From the NCBI RefSeq assembly GCF_016906305.1, contig NZ_JADDOL010000024.1, positions 1 through 39,003 on the forward strand: 39,003 nucleotides of DNA, in the 5' to 3' direction. The DNA comes from Alloalcanivorax marinus. GTDB lineage: Bacteria; Pseudomonadota; Gammaproteobacteria; Pseudomonadales; Alcanivoracaceae. The notes beneath the pieces were generated by a model, which did no database searches, was not told where the DNA came from, and saw only the letters and a list, made by a program, of their open reading frames with translations. Within the stretch, counting starts at the first letter, position 1; every line of letters starts with the position of its first letter. The position numbers were made by a program, and so were the translations under genes. Positions 26,418 through 34,348 of the stretch are shown piece by piece.

Positions 26418-27107
26418 ATGCTTACCGTCGACCATCATTCCGTTGCCTACGGGCAAAGCACCATCATCCGCGATCTCAACCTGGGCATCGGCGAAAACGA
26501 GATCGTCGCCGTGGTGGGCCGCAACGGCATGGGCAAGACCACGCTGATGAAATCGCTGATCGGCATGACCCCCACCCGGGCCGGCCGGGTCACCCTCAAC
26601 GACACCGATCTCACCCCCCTGAAGAGCCATCAACGGGTGCGCGCCGGCCTGGGCTTCGTGCCCCAGGGGCGGATGATCTTCCCGACCCTGACGGTGCGCG
26701 AAAACATCGAGACCGGCCTGGCGGCGGTGGGCGAGAAGAAAGTGCCGGCGGATCTCTACGAGCTGTTTCCGGTGCTCGAGGAAATGCAGCACCGGCGCGG
26801 CGGCAACCTGTCCGGCGGCCAGCAACAGCAACTGGCCATCGCCCGGGCGCTGGCCACCCGGCCCAAGGTGCTGCTGCTGGACGAGCCCACCGAGGGCATC
26901 CAGCCGTCCATCATCCAGGACATGGCGCGCACCCTGAAGCGCATCCGCGATCAGCGCGGCCTGTCCATCGTGGTGTCCGAGCAGGTGCTGAGCTTCGTGA
27001 TGGACATCGCCGACCGCATCCTGGTGATCGAGAAAGGCGACATCGTCCACGAGGAAGCGGGCGAGGGCGCCGACCAGGACAAGATCGCGGGCTACCTGTC
27101 CGTTTAA
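26418..27107 (+). CDS. urtE: Amide/urea ABC transporter ATPase (UrtE type)
   Basis: A 229-residue LivF-type ATPase. Walker A GRNGMGKT at 34-41, signature LSGGQQQQLAIARAL, Walker B VLLLDEPTEGIQPS and 'VPQGRMIFPTLTVRENIETGL' match UrtE. ATG at 26418 follows GGGAGGAG by a few bases. It completes the five-part importer, and the amidase gene follows 36 bases later. Confidence 0.92.
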   Translation: MLTVDHHSVAYGQSTIIRDLNLGIGENEIVAVVGRNGMGKTTLMKSLIGMTPTRAGRVTLNDTDLTPLKSHQRVRAGLGFVPQGRMIFPTLTVRENIETGLAAVGEKKVPADLYELFPVLEEMQHRRGGNLSGGQQQQLAIARALATRPKVLLLDEPTEGIQPSIIQDMARTLKRIRDQRGLSIVVSEQVLSFVMDIADRILVIEKGDIVHEEAGEGADQDKIAGYLSV

Positions 27108-27143
27108 TCCTTCTTTCAAGCGAACCGCCGAGGAGCGAATCCC

Positions 27144-28184
27144 ATGCGACACGGAGACATTTCCAGCAGCCCGGACACGGTGGGCGTGGCCGTGGTCAAC
27201 TACAAGATGCCGCGCCTGCACAGCCGCGCCGAGGTGCTCGACAACGCTCGCGCCATCGCCGACATGATCCAGGGCATGAAGCAGGGCCTGCCGGGCATGG
27301 ACCTGGTGATCTTTCCCGAATACAGCACCATGGGCATCATGTACGACCCGGACGAAATGATGGACACCGCCGCCACCGTGCCCGGCGATGAAACCGCCAT
27401 CTTTGCCGCCGCCTGCCGCGAGGCCGATACCTGGGGCGTGTTCTCGCTCACCGGCGAGCGTCACGAAGAGCATCCGGAAAAAGCGCCCTACAACACCCTG
27501 GTGCTGATCAACAACCACGGCGAGGTGGTGCAGAAATACCGCAAGTGCATTCCCTGGTGCCCCATCGAAGGTTGGTACCCCGGCGACACCACCTACGTCA
27601 CCGAAGGCCCCAAGGGCATGAAGATCAGCCTGATCATCTGTGACGACGGCAACTACCCGGAAATCTGGCGGGACTGCGCCATGAAGGGCGCGGAACTGAT
27701 CGTGCGCTGCCAGGGCTATATGTACCCGGCCAAGGACCAGCAGGTGATGATGGCCAAGAGCATGGCCTGGGCCAACAACTGCTACGTGGCGGTGGCCAAC
27801 GCTACCGGCTTCGACGGCGTTTACTCGTACTTCGGCCACTCGGCGATCATCGGCTTCGACGGCCGCACCCTGGGCGAATGCGGCGAGGAGGAAATGGGCA
27901 TTCAATACGCCCAGCTTTCCGTCAGCCAGATCCGCGACGCCCGCGCCAACGACCAGTCCCAGAACCATCTGTTCAAGCTGTTGCACCGCGGCTACTCCGG
28001 CGTGCACGCCTCCGGCGACGGCGACAAGGGCATCGCCGACTGCCCCTTCGAGTTCTACCGCACCTGGGTGATGGACGCGCAGAAAGCGCAACAGAACGTG
28101 GAAGCCATCACCCGCACCACGGTGGGCGTGGCCGACTGCCCGGTGGGCGAGCTGCCGGTGGAGGGCAAGGAAAAAACCGCCTGA
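27144..28184 (+). CDS. amiE: Aliphatic amidase
   Basis: A 346-residue nitrilase-superfamily amidase that hydrolyses short aliphatic amides (acetamide, propionamide) to the acid and ammonia in the cytoplasm. It is the same length as the P. aeruginosa enzyme and, from memory of that sequence, nearly identical over long stretches (N-terminus MRHGDISSS, and [20 protein letters not shown]). The catalytic triad is in the same positions: Glu59 (FPEYS), Lys134 (KYRK) and Cys166 (IICDDG). A GAGGAG ribosome site precedes ATG. Unlike Pseudomonas, amiC, amiR and amiS are absent nearby; the Urt-type transporter and the kinase-regulator pair take their place. Confidence 0.97.
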   Translation: MRHGDISSSPDTVGVAVVNYKMPRLHSRAEVLDNARAIADMIQGMKQGLPGMDLVIFPEYSTMGIMYDPDEMMDTAATVPGDETAIFAAACREADTWGVFSLTGERHEEHPEKAPYNTLVLINNHGEVVQKYRKCIPWCPIEGWYPGDTTYVTEGPKGMKISLIICDDGNYPEIWRDCAMKGAELIVRCQGYMYPAKDQQVMMAKSMAWANNCYVAVANATGFDGVYSYFGHSAIIGFDGRTLGECGEEEMGIQYAQLSVSQIRDARANDQSQNHLFKLLHRGYSGVHASGDGDKGIADCPFEFYRTWVMDAQKAQQNVEAITRTTVGVADCPVGELPVEGKEKTA

Positions 28185-28198
28185 GGTTTTCCAACACC

Positions 28199-29236
28199 AT
28201 GCCGTTTATCAACGACCGGCTGGCGGACAACCAGGAACAACGGGACCGCCAGCGCCACGCCAACGCGCCGCCCAGGGCCAGCCGCTTTGTGTTCGAACCG
28301 GAGCGGGTCATGGCGCTGCTGCGCGCCCGGCTGGTGGGCCAGGAGCCGGTGCTGGCCGCCCTGGAAGACACCCTGCAGGTGCTCAAGGCGGACCTGGCGG
28401 ACCCGCACCGCCCCCTGGCCGTGCACCTGTTCGTGGGCCCCACCGGGGTCGGTAAAACGGAAACCGCCCGCCTGCTCGCCGAGGCCATTCACGGCCGCCC
28501 CGATGCGCTCTGCCGCATCGACATGAACACCCTGGCCCAGGAGCACTACGCCGCCGCCCTCACCGGCGCGCCGCCGGGCTACGTGGGCAGCAAGGAAGGC
28601 CACACCCTGTTCGACGTGGACGCCATCCAGGGCAGCTTCAGCAAACCCGGCATCGTGCTCTTCGACGAACTGGAAAAAGCCGACACCACCGTGCTCCGCA
28701 CCCTGCTCAACGTCCTGGAGCGGGGCCACCTGCCGCTGTCCGGCGGCACCCGCAGCCTGGACTTCCGCAACAACCTTATTCTCATGACCAGCAACACCGG
28801 CGCCGCCGACGCCGCCGCCCGCCGGCGCCGCCGGGACCAGGGCTGGCGCCGCTGGCTCGGCGCCTCACCGAAACGCGAACAACGCCGCCTGGACCAGGCC
28901 CTGCGCGCCCGCTTCGACCCGGAATTCCTCAACCGCATCGACGCCATCCACCACTTCCAGCCCCTCGGCGAGGACCGCCTCGACGCGCTCCTCGACATCG
29001 AACTCCATAAACTCCACCAACGCCTGGCCCGCCGCGACCTCACCCTCACCCTGGACAACACCGCCCGCGCCTGGCTCCGCCAACACCACGACCCCCACTA
29101 CGGCGCCCGCCACCTCGCCCGCCGCCTGCGCACCCACCTCCACCCACCCCTCGCCCGCGCCCTCCTCAACCACCCCGACCGCACCCACTTCCACGCCACC
29201 CTCCACCAAGACCACCTCCACATCACCCCCGAATAA
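28199..29236 (+). CDS. amiB: AmiB-type AAA+ ATPase (single ClpB-D2-like module)
   Basis: A 345-residue ATPase made of one AAA+ module like the second domain of ClpB. Walker A GPTGVGKT (80-87), pore-loop segment GAPPGYVGSKEG (123-134, aromatic Tyr128), Walker B VLFDELEK (153-160), sensor-1 region LILMTSNTG, arginine-finger segment RARFDPEFLNRID and a C-terminal sensor-2 GAR motif are all present. There is no N-domain or first ATPase domain, so it is probably a small hexameric remodelling factor. In P. aeruginosa the equivalent gene (amiB) also follows amiE; its job is not settled. ATG at 28199 lies 14 bases after amiE. The last third has unusual composition, with CTC replacing CTG for Leu and G almost absent from the coding strand. 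Confidence 0.85.
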   Translation: MPFINDRLADNQEQRDRQRHANAPPRASRFVFEPERVMALLRARLVGQEPVLAALEDTLQVLKADLADPHRPLAVHLFVGPTGVGKTETARLLAEAIHGRPDALCRIDMNTLAQEHYAAALTGAPPGYVGSKEGHTLFDVDAIQGSFSKPGIVLFDELEKADTTVLRTLLNVLERGHLPLSGGTRSLDFRNNLILMTSNTGAADAAARRRRRDQGWRRWLGASPKREQRRLDQALRARFDPEFLNRIDAIHHFQPLGEDRLDALLDIELHKLHQRLARRDLTLTLDNTARAWLRQHHDPHYGARHLARRLRTHLHPPLARALLNHPDRTHFHATLHQDHLHITPE

Positions 29237-29261
29237 CCCCGGCCCCCGCAAAGCCCCCGCG

Positions 29262-29343
29262 CGACGCTCCAAAAGAGCGAGCTACAGCCACCTGCCAACG
29301 CCACCATTCACCGACGGAGCCGCCCACGACGCTCCAAAGGAGC
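29262..29343. repeat. Pair of short direct repeats downstream of amiB
   Basis: The 17-mer cgacgctccaaaagagc (29262-29278) recurs with one change (a to g) at 29327-29343. Each copy can fold as a small hairpin GCTC(C)-AAA-(G)GAGC. They lie in the 243-base gap between amiB and fmdA and look like extragenic REP-type units. They may end the amiB transcript or mark mRNA ends. Confidence 0.5.
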
Positions 29344-29378
29344 AAGCCCACCGCAACGAATAACGCCCCACGGCACAA

Positions 29379-29385
29379 TACGTCA
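29379..29385. promoter_or_regulatory. TACGTCA motif upstream of fmdA
   Basis: This is the exact reverse complement of the TGACGTA found twice upstream of urtA. It lies about 95 bases before the fmdA start, at the same distance as the urtA copies. On its own a 7-mer is weak evidence; the matched spacing in two co-functional promoters makes it worth listing. Confidence 0.35.
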
Positions 29386-29479
29386 TCCAACGTACCTCCC
29401 TCGGCCCTTTCACCAATGCCCCCCACCGTCCATGCTCCTTAATCTAACAACCAAAACAGGCTTGCCAACCGGAGGCACC

Positions 29480-30709
29480 ATGGCTGACACCATCATCAAG
29501 ATCGACCTGAAAAAATCCCCCTACGACAACGAAGGCGTCCACAACCGCTGGCACCCCGACATCCCCATGGCGGCCATGGTCAAACCCGGCGACGACTTCA
29601 TCCTCGAATGCCACGACTGGACCGGTGGCCAGATTCACAACGACGACAACGCCGAGGACGTGCGCGACGTGGACCTCACCCAGGTGCACTTCCTCACCGG
29701 CCCGGTGGGCGTGGAAGGGGCGGAGCCCGGCGACCTGCTGGTGGTCGATATCCTCGACATCGGCACCTTCGAAGAAAGCCAATGGGGCTTCAACGGCTTC
29801 TTCTCCAAACAGAACGGCGGCGGCTTTCTCACCGAACATTTCCCGGAAGCCCAGAAAACCATCTGGGACTTCAACGGCATGTTCACCAAGTCCCGCCACA
29901 TCCCCGGCGTGGAATTCGCCGGCCTGATCCACCCGGGCCTGATCGGCTGCCTGCCCTCCAAGGAAATGCTCAAGGAATGGAACGACCGGGAAAAAGCCCT
30001 CTACGACACCGACCCGGACCGGGTCCCCGGCCTGGTCAACCTGCCCTACGCGGACACCGCCCACATGGGCAAACTCAAGGGTAGTGAAAAGGACGCCGCC
30101 GCCGCCGAGGGCGCGCGCACGGTGCCGCCCCGGGAGCACGGCGGCAACTGCGACATCAAGGATCTGTCCCGCGGCTCCCAGGTGTATTTCCCGGTGTACG
30201 TGAAAGACGCCGGCCTGTCCGTGGGCGACCTGCACTTCAGCCAGGGCGATGGCGAGATCACCTTCTGTGGCGCCATCGAAATGGCCGGCTGGATCCATCT
30301 GCGGGTGAACCTGATCAAGGGCGGCATGGAGAAGTACGCCATCAAGAACCCGATCTTCAAACCCAGCCCCATGGCGCCCAAGTACGACGACTACCTGATC
30401 TTCGAAGGCATCTCCGTGGACGAGCAGGGCAAGCAGCATTATCTGGACGTGCACATCGCCTACCGCCAGGCCTGCCTCAACGCCATCGAGTACCTGAAGA
30501 AATTCGGCTACACCGGCGCCCAGGCCTACTCGCTGCTCGGCTGTGCCCCGGTGCAGGGTCACATCAGTGGCGTGGTGGACGTGCCCAACGCCTGCGCCAC
30601 CCTGTGGCTGCCCACGGACATCTTCGACTTCGACCTCAAGCCGGGCGTGGACGGACCGCAGCACAGCGTGGCGGGCAGCACCGACGTGCCGCTGGCGAAG
30701 GACAAATAG
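29480..30709 (+). CDS. fmdA: Formamidase (acetamidase/formamidase family)
   Basis: A 409-residue enzyme of the FmdA/AmdA family that hydrolyses formamide to formate and ammonia, a metal-linked hydrolase unrelated to AmiE. Family features include 'HNRWHPDIPMAAMVKPGDDF' (18-37), 'DWTGGQIHNDDNAEDVRDVD' (46-65) and a central HPGLIGCLPS. ATG at 29480 follows CCGGAGG at good spacing. The 243-base gap ahead of it, with repeats and a TACGTCA motif, suggests a promoter of its own. fmdB follows 14 bases later. Together with AmiE this gives the organism two amidases of different fold for short amides. Confidence 0.93.
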   Translation: MADTIIKIDLKKSPYDNEGVHNRWHPDIPMAAMVKPGDDFILECHDWTGGQIHNDDNAEDVRDVDLTQVHFLTGPVGVEGAEPGDLLVVDILDIGTFEESQWGFNGFFSKQNGGGFLTEHFPEAQKTIWDFNGMFTKSRHIPGVEFAGLIHPGLIGCLPSKEMLKEWNDREKALYDTDPDRVPGLVNLPYADTAHMGKLKGSEKDAAAAEGARTVPPREHGGNCDIKDLSRGSQVYFPVYVKDAGLSVGDLHFSQGDGEITFCGAIEMAGWIHLRVNLIKGGMEKYAIKNPIFKPSPMAPKYDDYLIFEGISVDEQGKQHYLDVHIAYRQACLNAIEYLKKFGYTGAQAYSLLGCAPVQGHISGVVDVPNACATLWLPTDIFDFDLKPGVDGPQHSVAGSTDVPLAKDK

Positions 30710-30723
30710 GGGAGGGCGCGAAC

Positions 30724-31056
30724 ATGCCGCTGTACGACTACAAGTGCGCCGAGCACGGCCTGTTTCATCAACTGGTGGAGGTGGCGGACGCGGGGGAAGC
30801 CCGCGCCTGCCCCACCTGCGACACCCTGTGCGCCCGGGTGATTCTGGTGGCGCCCACGGTACTGGACATGGCCCCGGACCGGCGCGCCGCCTTCGCGCGC
30901 AACGAACGGGCCGCCCACGAACCGCGCCGGGGCAACCTGCACTCGGAAAAGGAACAGGGCTGCTGCCACCACGCCAAAGCCAAACCGAAGGTGTTCTATA
31001 CCGCCGACGGCAAGAAGATGTTCCCCTCGGCGCGGCCCTGGATGATCAGTCACTAA
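30724..31056 (+). CDS. fmdB: FmdB-family zinc-ribbon protein
   Basis: A 110-residue protein beginning with the FmdB-type start MPLYDYKCAEHG and a second Cys pair CPTC (29-32), which together with Cys8 would bind zinc. The C-terminal half carries a second cysteine/histidine patch (GCCHHAK) and a conserved-looking end KMFPSARPWMIS. FmdB is a small protein found next to formamidase and was proposed as a regulator in methylotrophs; its real function is unclear. ATG at 30724 follows GGGGAGGG. It ends the amide operon. Confidence 0.88.
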   Translation: MPLYDYKCAEHGLFHQLVEVADAGEARACPTCDTLCARVILVAPTVLDMAPDRRAAFARNERAAHEPRRGNLHSEKEQGCCHHAKAKPKVFYTADGKKMFPSARPWMISH

Positions 31057-31058
31057 CC

Positions 31059-31137
31059 AGTTAAAAGTTGAAAGTTAAAACGCGGGCACGGCCTGTCGGT
31101 TCGGCAAGGCCCTGCCCGCGCCTTTCAACTTTTAACT
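31059..31137. terminator. Long nested palindrome between fmdB and the MaoC gene
   Basis: Outer arms AGTTAAAAGTTGAAAG (31059-31074) and CTTTCAACTTTTAACT (31122-31137) are a perfect 16-bp match. Inside them CGCGGGCA (31081-31088) pairs with TGCCCGCG (31113-31120). A degenerate further copy of the TTTCAAC / CTTTTAA text follows to about 31160. It lies between convergent genes and may stop transcription from both sides. Its size and AT-rich arms, unlike the rest of the window, also suggest a small dispersed element. Confidence 0.65.
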
Positions 31138-31156
31138 TGTCACTTTCAACGCGCTT

Positions 31157-31615
31157 TTAAAACAACACCATCCCCAGACTTTCCGCGATGCACGCCGGTT
31201 TCTCGCTGCCCTCCAGTTCGATGGTGATCTCGTTGCAGAGCAGGTAGCGGCCTTCGCCTTTCTGTTGCACGGATTTCATCACGAAGCGGCCGCGTACGCG
31301 GGCGTCGGCGGGGACCGGGGCCAGGAAGCGGCAGCTGTTGAGGCCGTAATTGATGCCGGCTTTGACGCCTTCGATGGTGTAGATCTGATCCTTGAACATG
31401 GGAATCAGCGACAGGGTCAGGTGACCGTGGGCGATGGTGCCGCCGAACGGCGACTCCCGTTTGGCCCGTTCCCGGTCCACGTGGATCCACTGGAAGTCCC
31501 CGGTGGCCTCGGCGAACTGATCGATGCGCGCCTGGCTCACCGTCATCCACTCGGTGACGCCCAGTTCCTTGCCCACCCAGGCGTTCAGTTCCTCGGGGCT
31601 GGTTATTGTCAGCAT
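31157..31615 (-). CDS. MaoC-like hot-dog-fold hydratase
   Basis: A 152-residue single hot-dog protein of the MaoC/(R)-specific enoyl-CoA hydratase group. The hydratase-2 dyad is seen as Asp40 and His45 in ATGDFQWIHVD, followed by PFGGTIAHGHLTLSL, the family's second conserved segment. It would hydrate short enoyl-CoA thioesters, for example in fatty-acid or polyhydroxyalkanoate metabolism; the NodN-like subgroup has the same pattern and unknown substrate. ATG at 31615 follows GGAGAG. It is divergent from mpl with a 71-base gap. Confidence 0.88.
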   Translation of the reverse strand: MLTITSPEELNAWVGKELGVTEWMTVSQARIDQFAEATGDFQWIHVDRERAKRESPFGGTIAHGHLTLSLIPMFKDQIYTIEGVKAGINYGLNSCRFLAPVPADARVRGRFVMKSVQQKGEGRYLLCNEITIELEGSEKPACIAESLGMVLF

Positions 31616-31686
31616 GGTCTCTCCTCGAACGATTCAAACAAGCAGCCGATGTTGTATCCTGCCTGCAGCTGATTTTCGAGGTTTTC

Positions 31687-33045
31687 ATGCACATCCATAT
31701 TCTCGGTATCTGCGGCACCTTCATGGGCTCGCTGGCGTTGCTGGCGCGGGCCAGGGGCCATCGGGTCACCGGCTCGGACCAGAACGTCTATCCGCCGATG
31801 AGCGACCAGCTGGCCGCCGCCGGTATCGAACTGATCGAAGGCTACGACCCGGCCCAGCTGGATCCGGCGCCGGATCTGGTGGTGGTGGGCAACGCGCTGA
31901 GCCGGGGCAACCCGGCGGTGGAATACCTGCTCGACCAGGGGCTGCCGTACACGTCCGGCGCGCAGATGCTCGCCGAGATCGTGCTGCCCGGGCGCTGGGT
32001 GCTGGCGGTGGCCGGCACCCATGGCAAGACCACCACCAGTTCCATGCTGGCCTGGATTCTGGAGCACGCGGGGCTGGCGCCGGGCTATCTGATCGGCGGC
32101 GTGCCCGGCAACTTCGGGGTGTCCGCCCGGCTCGGCGAGACGCCGTTCTTCGTGGTGGAAGCGGACGAATACGACACCGCCTTTTTCGATAAGCGCAGCA
32201 AGTTCGTCCACTACCGGCCGCGCACCGCCATCCTCAATAATCTGGAATTCGACCACGCGGATATCTTCGCCGATCTGGGCGCCATTCAGACCCAGTTTCA
32301 CCATCTGATCCGCACCATCCCGTCCCAGGGGCGCATTATCCTGCCGGCCGGCGAGGCGGCCCTGGAAGCGACCCTGGAGAAGGGCTGCTGGAGCGAGGTG
32401 GAGCGCTTCGCCGAGGGCGGCGCGCCGGGCTACCGGCTGGAGCGCGCCGACGGCGGCGCCTTCACCGTGCTCGATGGCGACCGCGAAGCGGGCCGGGTGG
32501 AGTGGGACCTGACCGGCCGCCACAACGTCAACAACGCCATGGCGGCGCTGCTGGCCGCCCGCCATGTGGGCGTGACCCTGGCGGACGGTGCCGCCGCCCT
32601 GTGCGAATTCCAGGGCGTGAAGCGGCGTATGGAACTGCGCGGGGAGGTCGCCGGCGTGCGCGTCTACGACGACTTCGCCCACCACCCCACGGCCATCGCC
32701 ACCACCCTGGAGGGGCTGCGCCGCAAGGTCGGCAAGGAGCGGGTGCTGGCGGTGATCGAACCCCGTTCCAACACCATGCGTCTGGGCCGGCACCGGGATG
32801 CCCTGGCGGCCAGCACCGCCGACGCGGACCGGGTGATCTGGTATCAGCCGCCGGGGCTGGACTGGTCCCTGGACCCGGTGGTGGCGGACTCGCCGGTGCC
32901 GGCCTCGGTGTCGCGGGATCTGGAGGAACTGGTGGCCACGGTGGCCGCCGAATCCGGCCCGCTGCACGTGGTGGTGATGAGCAACGGTGGCTTCGGCGGC
33001 GTGCACGAGAAGCTGCTGACGGCGTTGCGGGCCAGCCACCGCTGA
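31687..33045 (+). CDS. mpl: UDP-N-acetylmuramate:L-Ala-gamma-D-Glu-meso-DAP ligase
   Basis: A 452-residue Mur-ligase-family enzyme that attaches the recycled murein tripeptide to UDP-MurNAc in the cytoplasm. The N-terminal nucleotide-binding motif is HILGICGTFMGSLA (3-16), where MurC has GIGG; the ATP loop is GTHGKTTT (110-117). Also present are 'EADEYDTAFFDKRSKF' and 'NNLEFDHADIF', hallmarks of Mpl, and 'DDFAHHPTAI' in the C-terminal part. ATG at 31687 is chosen because the Rossmann motif starts there. Length matches the E. coli enzyme. Confidence 0.95.
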   Translation: MHIHILGICGTFMGSLALLARARGHRVTGSDQNVYPPMSDQLAAAGIELIEGYDPAQLDPAPDLVVVGNALSRGNPAVEYLLDQGLPYTSGAQMLAEIVLPGRWVLAVAGTHGKTTTSSMLAWILEHAGLAPGYLIGGVPGNFGVSARLGETPFFVVEADEYDTAFFDKRSKFVHYRPRTAILNNLEFDHADIFADLGAIQTQFHHLIRTIPSQGRIILPAGEAALEATLEKGCWSEVERFAEGGAPGYRLERADGGAFTVLDGDREAGRVEWDLTGRHNVNNAMAALLAARHVGVTLADGAAALCEFQGVKRRMELRGEVAGVRVYDDFAHHPTAIATTLEGLRRKVGKERVLAVIEPRSNTMRLGRHRDALAASTADADRVIWYQPPGLDWSLDPVVADSPVPASVSRDLEELVATVAAESGPLHVVVMSNGGFGGVHEKLLTALRASHR

Positions 33046-33048
33046 GGC

Positions 33049-33078
33049 GCTGATCGCGGTCGAACGACCGCGATCAGC
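33049..33078. terminator. Perfect hairpin between mpl and tonB
   Basis: Arms GCTGATCGCGGTCG and CGACCGCGATCAGC (14 bp each, 2-nt spacer AA) lie four bases after the mpl stop and nine bases from the tonB stop. The inner 16 bp is the inverse of the palindrome at 11344-11359. It would serve both convergent genes, although no T run is present. Confidence 0.65.
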
Positions 33079-33086
33079 CTTGTGGT

Positions 33087-33881
33087 CTACAGAGTGTAAT
33101 GAATCGGCACGGTCACCGAGATCGGCTGGCCGGCCAGTTCCGGTGGCGGCTCGGGGAAGCGCAGCCGGCGCACCAGCTCCAGGGACTGCTGATCGAGAAT
33201 GCGGCTGTCCGAGCTGTTTTTCAGGGTCACGTCCAGCGCCCGGCCATCGCCGTTGAGCTGGAAGCTCACCTCCACCACGCCCTGCTGCCGGCGCATGCGC
33301 GCCCGCGCCGGGTATTCCTTGTTGTATTCGATGGTGTCACGCACCTTGGCCAGGTAACGGTTGAGGAGGTTGTCGTGGTCGCCGCTGCGGTGCACGCCCT
33401 TGCCCGGGTCGCCGGCGCGGCCCTTCTGGCCCTGGGGCTGCTGCTGCCCGGAGGCGGTGCGGGTTTGCTCGTCCACCTGGTCCGCCGGCGCCGCCGGTTG
33501 CGGGGTGGGGGCCGGCTCCGGCTGGGGCTCCGGTTGCGGCTCGGGCTCCGGCACCGGTTCCGGTTTCGGCTCCGGCTTGGGCTTCGGTTTGGGTTTCGGC
33601 TTGGGCTCGGGCTTCGGTTCCGGCTTGGGCTTGGGCTTCGGTTTGGGTTCCGGTTTCGGCTCGGGTTTGGGTTCCGGCTTGGGCTCCGGGGCCGGCTGCG
33701 GCGCGGTGCTGACGGTGTCGCGGGTGGGTTTCTCGGCCAGGCTCAGGGTTACCGCCCGCTCCACGCCGGGCTTGGCCGGACGGCCGCCGGCCAGGGTCAG
33801 GCTCTCGATGCCCACCAGAAAGGCGCCATGGGCCAGCAGGGCCAGGGTCCAGGCAAGAATCAGGCGCGGTTTACGACTCAC
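33087..33881 (-). CDS. tonB: TonB-family energy transducer
   Basis: A 264-residue protein that spans the periplasm and transmits proton-motive energy to outer-membrane receptors. The N-terminal anchor is LILAWTLALLAHGAFLVGIESL. Residues about 62-133 are a rigid Pro/Glu/Lys rod (repeated PEPKP and PKPK units). The C-terminal TonB domain ends with 'VSFQLNGDGRALDVTLKNSS', then 'RILDQQSLELVRRLRFPEPP' and ITVP-like VTVPIHYTL. It overlaps the upstream exbD gene by ATGA and is last in the exbB-exbD-exbD-tonB operon. The rod repeats are prone to slippage, so its length could vary between strains. Confidence 0.9.
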   Translation of the reverse strand: MSRKPRLILAWTLALLAHGAFLVGIESLTLAGGRPAKPGVERAVTLSLAEKPTRDTVSTAPQPAPEPKPEPKPEPKPEPKPKPKPKPEPKPEPKPKPKPKPKPEPKPEPVPEPEPQPEPQPEPAPTPQPAAPADQVDEQTRTASGQQQPQGQKGRAGDPGKGVHRSGDHDNLLNRYLAKVRDTIEYNKEYPARARMRRQQGVVEVSFQLNGDGRALDVTLKNSSDSRILDQQSLELVRRLRFPEPPPELAGQPISVTVPIHYTL

Positions 33882-34348
33882 GGGGCGCTCTCACTCCGGG
33901 TGACCAGACGGACTTCCTCGACGCCGGCATCGCGCAGCAGGTCGAGACTTTGGCGCAGGGTTTTCAGGGGCGTGCCGGCGTCGGCCAGCAACCGCACCGG
34001 GTCCTGCTGCTCGGCGGCTTCGGCTTGCTGACGAATCAGGGCTTCCTCGGCGCGTTTGCGGTCGCCTTCCGCCTGATAGTCGCGCACCAGTTCGGCGACC
34101 TGATCGGCGTCCACCGGCTGGCCGTCGTGTAGCAGGCGGCCGTCGGTGTCCAGCACCAGCAGCAGCTGTTCCAGGTCTTCCTCGGTGCCGGCGCTGGCGC
34201 TGTCCGGGGCGGTGGCGTCGCCTTCCGGGCGCGGCGCCAGCTGGCCGGCCACCATGAAGAAAATCAGCAGCAGGAACACCACATTGATCAGCGGCAGCAC
34301 CGGCTCCAAAGGCGGGCGGCGGCCGCTGTCCGGCGATTCCAGATTCAT
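33878..34348 (-). CDS. exbD: ExbD paralogue with Asn in place of the essential Asp
   Basis: A 156-residue ExbD/TolR-family protein. The single membrane helix is LPLINVVFLLLIFFMVAGQL (19-38). In E. coli ExbD the matching residue is Asp25 (LIDVVF), needed for proton use; here position 22 is Asn (codon AAT). The periplasmic part carries an extra charged coiled-coil-like insertion (about 90-115, rich in Glu, Arg, Ala) not present in the neighbouring ExbD of 126 residues. It overlaps both neighbours by ATGA. It may work as the non-protonated half of an ExbD heterodimer. Confidence 0.88.
   Translation of the reverse strand: MNLESPDSGRRPPLEPVLPLINVVFLLLIFFMVAGQLAPRPEGDATAPDSASAGTEEDLEQLLLVLDTDGRLLHDGQPVDADQVAELVRDYQAEGDRKRAEEALIRQQAEAAEQQDPVRLLADAGTPLKTLRQSLDLLRDAGVEEVRLVTRSESAP

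Noticed and set aside
29237-29479. Hidden small gene in the gap between amiB and fmdA
   Set aside because: Frames here are short, lack ribosome sites and run through repeat units; the gap is better read as repeats plus promoter.
33528-33690. Tandem hexamer-like repeats (ggcttcggtttg and variants) considered as a DNA satellite or regulatory repeat
   Set aside because: They encode the Pro-Lys/Pro-Glu rod of TonB in frame, so protein structure explains them.
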